Shown here: piece after piece, positions 1 through 7,753 of the stretch | Position numbering within the stretch: position 1 is the stretch's first letter | How the letters are laid out: each line of letters opens with the position of its first letter | Source of the DNA: Bacillota bacterium | GTDB lineage: Bacteria; Bacillota; Clostridia; Lachnospirales; Lachnospiraceae | Length of the DNA stretch: 64,000 bases | Assembly: GCA_023439125.1 (NCBI GenBank) | Contig: JAEXOU010000012.1 | Location: 1 to 64,000 of the forward strand | Reading direction: 5' to 3' | Made by a program: the position numbers and the translations under genes | The notes under the pieces: model-generated | The model's database searches: none | What the model was told of the DNA's origin: nothing | Seen by the model: the letters and a program-made list of their open reading frames with translations, nothing else

Positions 1-226
<226 letters not shown>

Positions 227-478
227 TTTAATCTTTTCAGAACAATTGCTGACATCTAAGTTTGCCTTAATTGTCATCTTTGATTCCGTTTACTGATTTA
301 GGGTTGTTTCAAATCTTTCGACTTAAAACAGTTCTATTTGTTAGCCTCTTGTTTTGCAAGCAAAACATTTACTAACTCGCCTAGTTTATTAACTAGGAAT
401 TCTCAACGAATTTCAAGGTTGTTTCACTGTTCAGTTTTCAATGTTCTTAGTTGCTGTTTTCTGTGTGACAGCTTGATT

Positions 479-507
479 ATTGTAACATTTAATCAAGTTT
501 TTGTCAA
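479..507 (-). promoter_or_regulatory. rRNA operon promoter, proximal
   Basis: On the minus strand TTGACA (502-507) and TACAAT (479-484) are separated by exactly 17 bp, a near-consensus sigma-A promoter about 250 bp upstream of the 16S 5' end. Confidence 0.85.
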
Positions 508-576
508 GCATTTCTTTTAAGTTTTTAAAACTTTTTCTATTGTTTGACTAATGTTGTCATCTTAGACAGCTCAAAC

Positions 577-605
577 ATTTTATCATGCAATTTTCATTCT
601 GTCAA
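577..605 (-). promoter_or_regulatory. rRNA operon promoter, middle
   Basis: TTGACA (600-605) and TAAAAT (577-582) on the minus strand with a 17-bp spacer. It is about 98 bp upstream of the proximal promoter, making tandem rRNA promoters. Confidence 0.85.
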
Positions 606-673
606 GCATAATTTTTAAGTTTTTCAAACTTTTTGAATTGTTTATACAATTCAATCTTTTTAGTAACTTTGAC

Positions 674-702
674 ATCATATCATATTTGATTGATAATGTC
701 TA
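674..702 (-). promoter_or_regulatory. rRNA operon promoter, distal
   Basis: TAGACA (697-702) and TATGAT (674-679) on the minus strand with a 17-bp spacer; the third tandem promoter at about 97-bp periodicity. A perfect 9-bp inverted repeat (633-654) lies between this and the middle promoter. Confidence 0.7.
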
Positions 703-750
703 GCTCCTTTTTCTGGAAAACGTTTTACATGTTTACCATTCAAAGAAGAA

Positions 751-839
751 CGGAGAATCAGGGATTTGAACCCTGGCGCCGCTATTAACGACCTACTCCC
801 TTTCCAGGGGAGCCCCTTCAACCACTTGGGTAATTCTCC
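751..839 (-). tRNA. tRNA-Ser (anticodon GGA)
   Basis: Class II tRNA with a long variable arm. The acceptor stem GGAGAAT pairs with ATTCTCC. The anticodon stem CTCCC/GGGAG carries the loop CTGGAAA, so the anticodon is GGA. The T arm has the GGTTCAAATCC-type sequence. CCA is not encoded. It lies directly upstream of the rRNA leader on the same strand. Confidence 0.97.
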
Positions 840-887
840 AAATGAGTCATTCTAGTAATCTGTTTTTTTGTGCATATTGGTAGAATA

Positions 888-913
888 TAAAAACCACCGA
901 TGAAATCTGGTGG
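888..913 (-). terminator. Intrinsic terminator after tRNA-Ser(UGA)
   Basis: On the minus strand a CCACC...GGTGG stem is followed by TTTTTAT, between the two tRNA-Ser genes. The stem is short (5 bp), so some read-through into tRNA-Ser(GGA) is plausible. Confidence 0.55.
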
Positions 914-981
914 CTATCTCGACTACTAATCAAGCAAAAATCCATACCATAATTCTTATTACAACAACTTATGTTGTTTAG

Positions 982-1066
982 CGGAGAAGGTGGGATTCGA
1001 ACCCACGGACCTGTTACAGTCGCTGGTTTTCAAGACCAGTTCCTTAAACCACTCGGACACCTCTCC
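982..1066 (-). tRNA. tRNA-Ser (anticodon UGA)
   Basis: Class II tRNA with acceptor stem GGAGAGG/CTTCTCC (one G-T wobble), anticodon stem CTGGT/ACCAG, loop CTTGAAA giving anticodon TGA, and a long variable arm. No encoded CCA. A near-consensus promoter lies 15 bp upstream. Confidence 0.97.
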
Positions 1067-1081
1067 GGATGACGCTTAGTA

Positions 1082-1110
1082 AGTTTATCATAGAAAAAAG
1101 AACATGTCAA
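1082..1110 (-). promoter_or_regulatory. Promoter of tRNA-Ser(UGA)
   Basis: Minus-strand TTGACA (1105-1110) and TAAACT (1082-1087) with a 17-bp spacer immediately upstream of the tRNA. Transcription could continue to the second tRNA-Ser. Confidence 0.8.
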
Positions 1111-1255
1111 GTACTTTTCTATAGTTTTTTAAGCGAAAAACACTTGTAATTTTATCCATATTCCTCTTTCATAAAACATCAAAATATGTTGAACTTACAT
1201 GAGACCACATGCCTCTATCACATATAAAAACCATTTGCCCAAACACTCGTATTTT

Positions 1256-1945
1256 CTAGTTATCATGCATCATAGCTTCCGCAATTATTAGATCTTCAGG
1301 TGTCGTAATCTTAATATTGTAATAACTACCACGTATCATGTGAATAGGATAATTTAGCATTTGCTCAACCACCATAGCATCATCGGTTACTTGTATTATG
1401 GATTGTTGCATAAGCTTATCATATGCTTTCAAAATTAGGCTATATTCGAAGGCCTGTGGTGTTTGAGTTATCCAAACATGATCGCGATTTGGCGTATCGA
1501 TTACTGTTTGTACATGATTTACTATCTTAATTGTGTCTTTTGTAGGCATACCAACAACACAAGCTTTCTTGTCTCTAACAGCAACTAAAGTTTCATTTAT
1601 TATCATAGGTGTTATAAATGGTCTTGCTCCATCATGAATCAATACATAGTCTGAACCGTTAATAACCTTTAATCCCTCATATACCGAATGATATCTCTCT
1701 TTTCCACCAGCAACAATTTGAATGACTTTATGAAAACGATTAGGAAGAACAATTTCCTTTTCTACAAATTGTTCTTCCCCTTGTTGAGTTACTAGAATTA
1801 TTTGATCAATCTCACTATCATGAAATGCCTTGATTGAGTAATATAAAACTGGTTGATTAGCTATCAGAAGATATTGTTTTGCTATTTCACTATTCATACG
1901 CTTGCCTTGACCGGCAGCAAGTATAATAGCTGTTGTTTTACCCAT
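1256..1945 (-). CDS. ispD: 2-C-methyl-D-erythritol 4-phosphate cytidylyltransferase (IspD)
   Basis: This cytosolic nucleotidyltransferase of the MEP isoprenoid pathway joins CTP to methylerythritol phosphate. The 229-aa product opens with the family signature LAAGQGKRM (residues 9-17) and the paired lysine (AKQ, 22-24), and has HDGARPF near residue 105 and a TPQAF segment, at normal family length. The reading frame extends 16 codons further upstream, but ATG at 1945 is preferred because GGAGG sits 7 nt before it and this places the start 13 bp after the tsaD stop. It is the last gene of an rnz-hypothetical-tsaD-ispD run on one strand. Related cytidylyltransferases such as TarI share the fold, so a TarI-like role is a less likely alternative. 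Confidence 0.9.
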   Translation of the reverse strand: MGKTTAIILAAGQGKRMNSEIAKQYLLIANQPVLYYSIKAFHDSEIDQIILVTQQGEEQFVEKEIVLPNRFHKVIQIVAGGKERYHSVYEGLKVINGSDYVLIHDGARPFITPMIINETLVAVRDKKACVVGMPTKDTIKIVNHVQTVIDTPNRDHVWITQTPQAFEYSLILKAYDKLMQQSIIQVTDDAMVVEQMLNYPIHMIRGSYYNIKITTPEDLIIAEAMMHDN

Positions 1946-1958
1946 AATCAACCTCCAC

Positions 1959-3011
1959 TTATCTTTGTCCAATTTTAAGGTTTGGAATTGCATTCAAGTC
2001 AAGCCCACAAGTATTACCCTTAATATATTCATAATAAGCTGCACACCCAATCATTGCCGCATTATCAGTGCAATAGATTGGTGATGGTGAATAAAAGGAT
2101 AAGTTGTTTTTCTCGCAAGCTAAAATCATTGCCTCTCGCAATGCAGAATTTGATGCAACTCCACCGGCGATCGCCACTTTTTTCATTCCATATTCTTTTG
2201 CTGCCAACATTGTTCTTGATACTAGCACGTCAACAACTGCTTCTTGAAATGAAGCAGCAATATCTTCGTTATTTACAACTTCGTTTTTCATTGTACAAGA
2301 ATTTAGATGATTTAGTACTGCAGATTTTACACCACTAAAACTAAAATCAAACGGACATCCCTCAATATGGGCACGTGGGAATATAATCGCGTGCTTATTT
2401 CCCTCTTTCGCTAATTTATCAATCTTAGGTCCTCCTGGATAGCCGAGACCGATTGCTCTCGCCACCTTATCATAAGCTTCACCTGCTGCATCATCGTGTG
2501 TTCGACCTACAATCTCATACTCTCCATAGTCTTTTACCAAAACTAAATGAGTGTGACCACCAGATACAATTAGGCATAAAAAGGGTGGCTCTAAATCCTT
2601 ATTTTCGATATAGTTAGCTGAAACGTGTCCTTCAATATGGTGCACACCAACCAATGGTAATTTTGTTGCATATGCAATTGCTTTTGCCTCAGCCACACCA
2701 ACTAGTAGTGCTCCTACTAGACCTGGACCATAAGTTACCGCGATTGCATCTAAACCATCAAGCCTTACATCTGCTTCATCTAAAGCTTCTTGAATTACTT
2801 GATTTATCTTTTCTATGTGTTTACGTGAAGCAATCTCTGGAACAACTCCACCATACAATGTATGCAATGCAATTTGAGAAGAAATTACATTAGATAAAAC
2901 CTCTCTTCCATTTTTAACAACTGACGCTGCTGTTTCATCACAAGAAGATTCTATCGCTAAAATATATATATCTTTTTCCATTTGTGTCACACTCTTTCTG
3001 CTCGTATTCAT
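1959..3011 (-). CDS. tsaD: tRNA N6-threonylcarbamoyladenosine transferase subunit TsaD
   Basis: Kae1/TsaD family ASKHA-fold protein that transfers threonylcarbamoyl to A37 of ANN-decoding tRNAs, working with TsaB and TsaE, both encoded 3-4 kb upstream here. Seen: IESSCDETA at the N-terminus, the metal-binding HIEGH (H125-H129), VSGGHTHLV, GPGLVG and a C-terminal GGVASNSALR. At 350 aa it is slightly long because of a ten-residue N-terminal extension. An internal ATG at 2981 (MEKDIYILAIE) gives the usual family N-terminus. Neither start has a strong Shine-Dalgarno, and the annotated ATG begins just after the upstream stop, which suggests translational coupling. The family assignment is secure; the start is not. 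Confidence 0.95.
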   Translation of the reverse strand: MNTSRKSVTQMEKDIYILAIESSCDETAASVVKNGREVLSNVISSQIALHTLYGGVVPEIASRKHIEKINQVIQEALDEADVRLDGLDAIAVTYGPGLVGALLVGVAEAKAIAYATKLPLVGVHHIEGHVSANYIENKDLEPPFLCLIVSGGHTHLVLVKDYGEYEIVGRTHDDAAGEAYDKVARAIGLGYPGGPKIDKLAKEGNKHAIIFPRAHIEGCPFDFSFSGVKSAVLNHLNSCTMKNEVVNNEDIAASFQEAVVDVLVSRTMLAAKEYGMKKVAIAGGVASNSALREAMILACEKNNLSFYSPSPIYCTDNAAMIGCAAYYEYIKGNTCGLDLNAIPNLKIGQR

Positions 3012-3012
3012 T

Positions 3013-3603
3013 TTACATATCTTCTATATCTGCTAATTGCCAACCGTGAATCTTCCACTGACCTTCTTCATTTTTTATCAAAACAAATTCTTCACACGTC
3101 TTATTATAAGTGGTTGCTTCCCTTAGAGTGAAAGTCGCCAAGATTCTAGAGAAATTGTCACCATTATCCGACCATTCAATTACGTTATCACCTGAATCAA
3201 TTGCATAACTAACCACTTCTCGATCCACGCTCTTATATTCTTCTACTTCAGATAATAAATTATTGATATATTCATCTTGTGGATTTTTTTCTAGAAGCTC
3301 TTCAGAATATAGATTTAGCATTAGCTTACCTAAAGATGTAGTTTGTTCTTCCTCTAGTTGTTCCCCTCCATGAATGCACTTCACAATTCTACTATACAGC
3401 TTTATAACTTCGCGAGCTGTTGGTGGATACTCCGAAGTTATATCTTTACTGAGTAGTTTTTCTGCTTCTGTCTGCTCAACTATAATCTCTGAATGATCTT
3501 CAACTTCACGTTTTGAAAAATATACAAACGCGCCAAAAATAACACATACCAAAACACACATTGTAAAAACTGTTTTGACAGAGCTTTTCTTTGAACGTTT
3601 CAT
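3013..3603 (-). CDS. Membrane-anchored hypothetical protein
   Basis: A 196-aa protein I cannot assign to a named family. A basic N-terminus (KRSKKSSVK) is followed by one hydrophobic segment at about residues 12-30, then a predicted extracytoplasmic domain rich in Glu and Asp. The domain ends in a beta-rich stretch with a WKIHGWQL motif, reminiscent of small NTF2-like or lipoprotein-type domains (a guess from pattern only). No lipobox is evident at the membrane segment. ATG 3603 is chosen over an upstream in-frame codon because GGGGG lies 6 nt before it. It sits between rnz and tsaD with gaps of 16 bp and 1 bp, so it is surely co-transcribed with them. Confidence 0.75.
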   Translation of the reverse strand: MKRSKKSSVKTVFTMCVLVCVIFGAFVYFSKREVEDHSEIIVEQTEAEKLLSKDITSEYPPTAREVIKLYSRIVKCIHGGEQLEEEQTTSLGKLMLNLYSEELLEKNPQDEYINNLLSEVEEYKSVDREVVSYAIDSGDNVIEWSDNGDNFSRILATFTLREATTYNKTCEEFVLIKNEEGQWKIHGWQLADIEDM

Positions 3604-3619
3604 AGATCCCCCTTCTTTC

Positions 3620-4534
3620 CTATTCATTTTTATCGAACTCAATTGTTATGCTCTTACCATCTTTACCTGCTCTTGTTCTCGCAAAGATTGATTTTGTTTC
3701 CTTCATATATTCTTCTGGTCGAACTAAGGAAGGACTGTAATGTGTTAACCATAACTCCTTCACATGAGCTTCCTTTGCAAGACTAGCGGCCTCATAAAAA
3801 GTCATATGCTTATTTTCATTCGCATTTGTTTGTTTTTCTTTTTCCCCATACATTCCTTCACAGATAAACAAATCAGCACCGAATGCTTTTTCTGAAATCT
3901 GAGGAACCGGCCTTGAATCAGTGCAATAAGTGAGCTTAATTCCTTTTCGCTCTGGTCCTAATATCATATCTGGAGTAAAATACCGACCATCTTCTTCAAT
4001 TGTCAATCCTTTTTGCAATCGATTCCAGTACATCTTAGGCACATTATTCTCAATGGCTTTTTCTGGTATAAATCGACCAGTACGTTTCACCATTACATTA
4101 TAACCATAACATACTACATTGTGATTCACACGAAATGCTTCAATTACATAGTCATTTATCTTAAACGTTTCACAAGATTGTGTTAACTCTAGATACTTTA
4201 ATTCAAATGGTAGTTCCGGTGCAATTACACGTAAAGCTGATACAACCCTTTCTAAACCTTTTGGTCCAATCAAGGTAACAGGCTCTGTTCGTTCTGCATT
4301 TCCCATGGATAAAAGCAAACCAGGTAATCCACTAATATGGTCTCCATGATAATGTGTAAAGCATATGATATCAATGGGGTGAAAACTCCATCCCTTTTCA
4401 CGTATTGCAATTTGTGTTCCTTCTCCACAATCTATTAAAAGACTACTTCCATTAAGTCTTGTCATACATGCAGTTAACCATCTGCCTGGTAGTGGCATCA
4501 TACCACTCGTTCCTAATAAACATACATCTAGCAT
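3620..4534 (-). CDS. rnz: Ribonuclease Z
   Basis: Metallo-beta-lactamase-fold endonuclease that trims the 3' trailer of tRNA precursors in the cytosol. The 304-aa protein has the zinc-binding HYHGDH motif at 61-66, an N-terminal LGTSGMMPLPGR segment typical of RNase Z, and later metal ligands in DSRP (about 203-206) and LTHYSP (about 270). Length is as expected. Both tRNA-Ser genes above lack an encoded CCA, consistent with a need for RNase Z. The start is an ATG with GGAGA upstream, and it heads the rnz-hypothetical-tsaD-ispD unit. Confidence 0.95.
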   Translation of the reverse strand: MLDVCLLGTSGMMPLPGRWLTACMTRLNGSSLLIDCGEGTQIAIREKGWSFHPIDIICFTHYHGDHISGLPGLLLSMGNAERTEPVTLIGPKGLERVVSALRVIAPELPFELKYLELTQSCETFKINDYVIEAFRVNHNVVCYGYNVMVKRTGRFIPEKAIENNVPKMYWNRLQKGLTIEEDGRYFTPDMILGPERKGIKLTYCTDSRPVPQISEKAFGADLFICEGMYGEKEKQTNANENKHMTFYEAASLAKEAHVKELWLTHYSPSLVRPEEYMKETKSIFARTRAGKDGKSITIEFDKNE

Positions 4535-4672
4535 TAATAATTCTCCATTCGTAACCCTTAGGTGTCTTCTATCTTTCTTCCTTTATCTTGACCTCATCTT
4601 AGCATATTATACAAGCTGAGGCAAGTTATTCTTGTCAAGCAAGCCCTCAACTTCCTATTGTTTTGCAACCAG

Positions 4673-4689
4673 AATTCAGAGAAATTTCC
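4673..4689. repeat. Short dispersed repeat AATTCAGAGAAATTTCC
   Basis: The same 17-bp word with one or two changes recurs at 41786-41802 and 53781-53797. Here and at 53.8 kb it precedes the GGGTGTCAAAA end of a palindromic element by about 10 bp; at 41.8 kb it stands alone. Confidence 0.6.
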
Positions 4690-4701
4690 AAATTAAGATT
4701 A

Positions 4702-4933
4702 GGGTGTCAAAATTACTTTCTATAGCTTCACTCATCATTTTGCACATACATCGACTTGCTAAGGATGGGATAACAAACATAATTTAGGAGCATACTGTTA
4801 TGAAGTCGTCGGTACTTTGGGCCTGTATTTTAGGCCCTTACGTACCGTTACGAACTTCATTCAAGCGAAAGCGTGTTGCAGATAAATTATGTTTGTCATC
4901 CCATACTCATAACATTTCTTTGTGCAAAATGAT
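4702..4933. repeat. MITE-like palindromic repeat, copy A
   Basis: Inner palindrome 4734-4933 (200 bp) begins ATCATTTTGCAC and ends GTGCAAAATGAT. Inward, ATGGGATAACAAACATAATT pairs with the complementary segment near 4883-4904, and the centre is a second stem closing on GGGCCTGTATTTTAGGCCC. An outer end GGGTGTCAAAA lies at 4702-4712, preceded by TA; the matching right outer end is not recognisable. It lies in the gap between rnz and the zinc-ribbon gene. No coding capacity. Confidence 0.85.
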
Positions 4934-4954
4934 ATCAGACACTAAATAATAATA

Positions 4955-5057
4955 GTGTTTTGCTTGCAAAACACACGCGCCAAGCGCGGTCGCGTAAGCG
5001 ACATCTTCCTATCGCGCTTGTGTGCATCATAGCGTCCTTCCTTTGGGACGCTTTTTT
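4955..5057 (+). ncRNA. Candidate structured small RNA with intrinsic terminator
   Basis: Consecutive hairpins lie in an intergenic GC-rich patch on the plus strand, opposite the flanking genes: GTGTTTTG-CTTG-CAAAACAC (4955-4974); an 8-bp stem CAAGCGCG/CGCGCTTG (4981-4988 with 5013-5020) enclosing GTCGC-GTAA-GCGAC with a GNRA-type loop; and AGCGTCC/GGACGCT (5031-5052) followed by TTTTTT, a clear intrinsic terminator. No open reading frame fits. The 5' end and promoter were not identified. It may be a small RNA or only a structured terminator region; I do not recognise the class. Confidence 0.45.
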
Positions 5058-5102
5058 ATGTAATAGGGAAGTTCATAGAACTTTCCTATTACATAAAAAA
5101 GA
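5051..5102. terminator. Long palindrome, probable terminator for the zinc-ribbon gene
   Basis: TTTTTTATGTAATAGG near 5052-5067 pairs with CCTATTACATAAAAAA at 5085-5100; an inner AAGTTC/GAACTT extends the stem. A-tract and T-tract on either side make it competent in both directions. It begins about 20 bp after the stop of the minus-strand gene at 5123. Confidence 0.65.
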
Positions 5103-5122
5103 AGCATTATAGAGCTACTGCC

Positions 5123-5365
5123 CTATAACACTTCCTTTTTTTCTGATACTTCTACTGGTATCTTAAATTGTGATATCATGTGGTCATAACAACTCTCACA
5201 CATTGTAAACTTATGAGTTTCAAGGTCACGGCTCGAAAAGAATCCCCATTCCTTTGTCGCCTGAAAAGCGTCTTCTTGTAATATGCCCTTCTCTACGTGC
5301 AAGGTTCTCCCACAAACATTGCAGATTAGCGCACTTTTCTTTCGTTCCTTAGTCAAATGAGCCAT
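5123..5365 (-). CDS. Small zinc-ribbon-like protein
   Basis: An 80-aa cytosolic protein with two CxxC pairs (C15-C18 in CNVC and C56-C59 in CESC), so a single structural zinc site is expected. The N-terminus is basic (TKERKKS) and the region between the pairs is polar, containing GFFSSRDLETH. The family name is not recognised; no catalytic motif is present. The frame stays open upstream to 5395, but ATG at 5365 has GGAGG 7 nt before it while the outer ATG has no Shine-Dalgarno. It is followed by a strong palindromic terminator and separated by 132 bp from rimI, so it may be a single-gene unit. The role is unknown. Confidence 0.75.
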   Translation of the reverse strand: MAHLTKERKKSALICNVCGRTLHVEKGILQEDAFQATKEWGFFSSRDLETHKFTMCESCYDHMISQFKIPVEVSEKKEVL

Positions 5366-5497
5366 TGCGCATTCCTCCACTTCCTCATTATACATGTTAA
5401 CTTATCTTTCTCACAGTGGTAATCACTGTAAATGGAAAATCTTAAATCCCCCTAGATTCTCCATATAATTCGTAAACACATTCCTAGTAAACATCAA

Positions 5498-5932
5498 TTA
5501 TTCATATTTCCACATAATCATTGCATCTTCTCTTGGATGAGAGTAAAAACCCTTACGTATCCCTGCTTCTTCAAACCCAAGTTTCTCATAAAGTTTTATC
5601 GCAGGTTCATTACTAACACGCACTTCTAATGTTGTTGCTTCCACATTCATTTGCTTTGCATAGGCTAGAAGTTCCTCTAACATTTGTGTAGCAACTGCTT
5701 TCCCCCGATGCTCTGGAGCCACACATACATTAGTAATCTGTCCTTCACCTGCTACTTCCCAAAGACCACAATATCCTAATATTGCTTCTTCGTCTTCGGC
5801 AACAAGATAAATATGATTCGGTGTTTCCACCTCATTTAAAAAGCTATCTCTACTCCATGGTTCTGAAAATACTTCAGCTTCAATTTTGGCAACCACATCA
5901 ACATCGATAGCCTCCATCTTTCGAATAATCAT
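5498..5932 (-). CDS. rimI: Ribosomal-protein-alanine N-acetyltransferase RimI-type
   Basis: A 144-aa GNAT acetyltransferase. Seen: the acetyl-CoA loop (V72APEHRGKAVA, near 72-82), EVRVSNEPAIKLYEKLGFEEAG around 103-124, and the C-terminal GFYSHPREDAMIMW segment, all typical of RimI, which acetylates the N-terminus of ribosomal protein S18. The first ATG overlaps the tsaB stop (ATGA), so the two are translationally coupled, the usual tsaE-tsaB-rimI order of Firmicutes. A broader protein N-acetyltransferase specificity is possible. Confidence 0.92.
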   Translation of the reverse strand: MIIRKMEAIDVDVVAKIEAEVFSEPWSRDSFLNEVETPNHIYLVAEDEEAILGYCGLWEVAGEGQITNVCVAPEHRGKAVATQMLEELLAYAKQMNVEATTLEVRVSNEPAIKLYEKLGFEEAGIRKGFYSHPREDAMIMWKYE

Positions 5933-6636
5933 TTTTCTTTCGTAACCTCCCTCCGTTCCCGCTCGGCCTGGGAGAGTCTCAAATATTCCGGCTGATGTTG
6001 CGCAGCTGTTTCTATCATACCTTTTTTATAATACTCTATCGCTAATGCTCCAATTGCTGCAGCACGTTGTTTATTTAAATGACTTGGTGCAAAATAATAC
6101 GGAACTTTCGTTAATGTCTCCAGCTGTTGTCGATAACAATTCACACCATCACCCAAATAAACAACTGGTTTTCCACAAAGATTAACCTTGTCCACAATTT
6201 CAGTAATATCCATTACTTGCTGTTCTTGAATAACATTCATTACGTCGCGTTGGAACTCATACAAACCAGTATACACCTGGTTACGTCTTGCATCCATTAA
6301 AGGACAAACAATAGAATTGCATCCAAAAAGATTATAAGCAAGACCATCTACTGTCGGAACGCCAATTAATGGTTTATTCAAAGCTAAGCCTAAACCTTTC
6401 GCAGTCGCTGAACCAATTCGAAGTCCAGTAAATGACCCTGGACCCTTAGCCACAGCAATTGCATCGATATCATGTAACTCAAGCTCAATCATTTGCACAA
6501 TTTCATCTAGCATAGGAAGTAAGGTCTGTGAATGAGTTTTTTTATAATTTACAGTATATTCAGCCAACAAAGAATCTTCTGTTACAATTGCAACAGAAGC
6601 CACTAAGCCAGAGCTATCAAGTGCTAATATCTTCAT
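5929..6636 (-). CDS. tsaB: tRNA threonylcarbamoyladenosine biosynthesis protein TsaB
   Basis: A 235-aa TsaD paralogue that forms the TsaB-TsaD scaffold needed for t6A37 formation. Seen: MKILALDSS at the N-terminus, GPGSFTGLRIG near residues 65-75 and the KGLGLALNKPLIGV stretch; the metal-binding HxxxH of TsaD is absent, as expected for TsaB. It overlaps tsaE by 4 nt upstream and rimI by 4 nt downstream. A positively charged tail (ERERREVTKEK) closes the protein. Confidence 0.95.
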   Translation of the reverse strand: MKILALDSSGLVASVAIVTEDSLLAEYTVNYKKTHSQTLLPMLDEIVQMIELELHDIDAIAVAKGPGSFTGLRIGSATAKGLGLALNKPLIGVPTVDGLAYNLFGCNSIVCPLMDARRNQVYTGLYEFQRDVMNVIQEQQVMDITEIVDKVNLCGKPVVYLGDGVNCYRQQLETLTKVPYYFAPSHLNKQRAAAIGALAIEYYKKGMIETAAQHQPEYLRLSQAERERREVTKEK

Positions 6637-7070
6637 AATGTGATTCCTTCCTCGTCTACCGTAATTTTGCGATAGTTGAATCCTTTATCGAGTGCTTTCT
6701 CGATCGTAATACAAGTAAATGATTGAGGTAGCAATTCTTGAATTAGGCTCGCCCATTCAATTAGACAAACTCCCTCTCCAAAAAAATAATCCTCATATCC
6801 GATTTCATCCATCTCTGATATATCCGCGATTCGGTATACATCGAAGTGGTATAGTGGCAACCGTCCTTCTTCATATACTTGTACTATTGTAAATGTTGGA
6901 CTACTTATCGGTTCCTTAATTCCAAGACCTTTTGCAAAACCTTGCGTAAAAACGGTTTTCCCGACTCCAAGATCACCATTCAAGCAAAAAACCTGGCCAC
7001 ATTTAGCCGCCTCACCCATCTTCTTTCCTATTTGAAAGGTATCCTCTGTTGTAAAGCTTTCTATTACCAT
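6633..7070 (-). CDS. tsaE: tRNA threonylcarbamoyladenosine biosynthesis ATPase TsaE
   Basis: A 145-aa P-loop ATPase of the t6A pathway. The Walker A motif GDLGVGKT is at 32-39, followed by the family segments SSPTF and LYHFDVYRI with LIEWA further on. Length is standard. It is the first gene of the tsaE-tsaB-rimI run, with 13 bp to the upstream YcxB-like gene, so one transcript probably covers all four. The tsaD partner lies 3.6 kb downstream in another unit. Confidence 0.95.
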   Translation of the reverse strand: MVIESFTTEDTFQIGKKMGEAAKCGQVFCLNGDLGVGKTVFTQGFAKGLGIKEPISSPTFTIVQVYEEGRLPLYHFDVYRIADISEMDEIGYEDYFFGEGVCLIEWASLIQELLPQSFTCITIEKALDKGFNYRKITVDEEGITL

Positions 7071-7083
7071 AACTTTTCCTCTT

Positions 7084-7596
7084 TTATCTTATCTTAACAA
7101 TGCCTTTTGCGTTTTTCTTTATTAATTCACGCATTTGTGGACATTGATTTTCAAATCCTTCCTTTGGAAGAATGTGTGCACGGTTAAGTGACATGTAGAA
7201 ATAGAAATCTTTCTTTGTTTCAACAATTTTATAGATATCATCCCAAGCAAGTACCATCTCTTCTTCTTTAAGACGGACACATACTCCTGTTTCATTCACC
7301 TTATAGTCAAGCGGCTGTTGAAACATTGGTGTTAACTTTACTTGCTTTGCCGCTTTGTAATACAACAAAATAGGTTGTATCACTGTAAATAAAGCAGCTA
7401 TGAGAATAAGAAGTACTTTATTGAATGCATATCCTCCATCTGCGCCACTAAACAATAACACTATAGCACCAATACTTATGACAAGATTAATTATACCACG
7501 AATACCACCGTAGGAATACTGCATCAAAAAGCGATACATATCACTAACCTTCGTCTGATAACTAAATACAATTTCTTTCGAATGTTCGTTTTCCAT
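7084..7596 (-). CDS. YcxB-like membrane protein
   Basis: A 170-aa protein with two hydrophobic helices (about residues 35-50 and 60-80) and a C-terminal cytosolic domain carrying VCVRLKEEEMVLAWDDIYKIVETKKDFYFYMS, the layout of the YcxB family of small membrane proteins, whose function is unknown. ATG at 7596 has an ideal AAGGAGG. It starts a probable operon with tsaE-tsaB-rimI and follows the ribU terminator. Confidence 0.75.
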   Translation of the reverse strand: MENEHSKEIVFSYQTKVSDMYRFLMQYSYGGIRGIINLVISIGAIVLLFSGADGGYAFNKVLLILIAALFTVIQPILLYYKAAKQVKLTPMFQQPLDYKVNETGVCVRLKEEEMVLAWDDIYKIVETKKDFYFYMSLNRAHILPKEGFENQCPQMRELIKKNAKGIVKIR

Positions 7597-7622
7597 AATA
7601 CCTCCTTGTACTTAAGTATACC

Positions 7623-7677
7623 GAAAAAAAGATGCCATTAAACCTATTGTTTAACCAAATAATGGGTATCAATGGCA
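7623..7677 (-). terminator. Intrinsic terminator after ribU
   Basis: On the minus strand TGCCATT...AATGGCA closes an outer stem, with ACCCATT/AATAGGT inside, followed by TCTTTTTTTC. It separates ribU from the YcxB-like gene. Confidence 0.75.
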
Positions 7678-7753
7678 TAACAACATCGTAATCTATGCAT
7701 TCTACTGCAATTATATCAGATAAAATAAAAATTTCAAGAGTAGCCTTTCACAG

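Noticed and set aside
338..520. Plus-strand ORF in the rRNA leader
   Set aside because: It lies across the tandem rRNA promoters on the other strand, has no ribosome-binding site, and its composition is not protein-like.
2654..2893. Plus-strand ORFs opposite tsaD, ispD and others
   Set aside because: They are antisense shadows of well-supported genes: low-complexity Leu/His/Gln-rich products without start signals.
4734..4933. CRISPR repeat or IS element with a transposase
   Set aside because: The copies are scattered singly, with no spacers and no coding sequence; no transposase gene is in the window.
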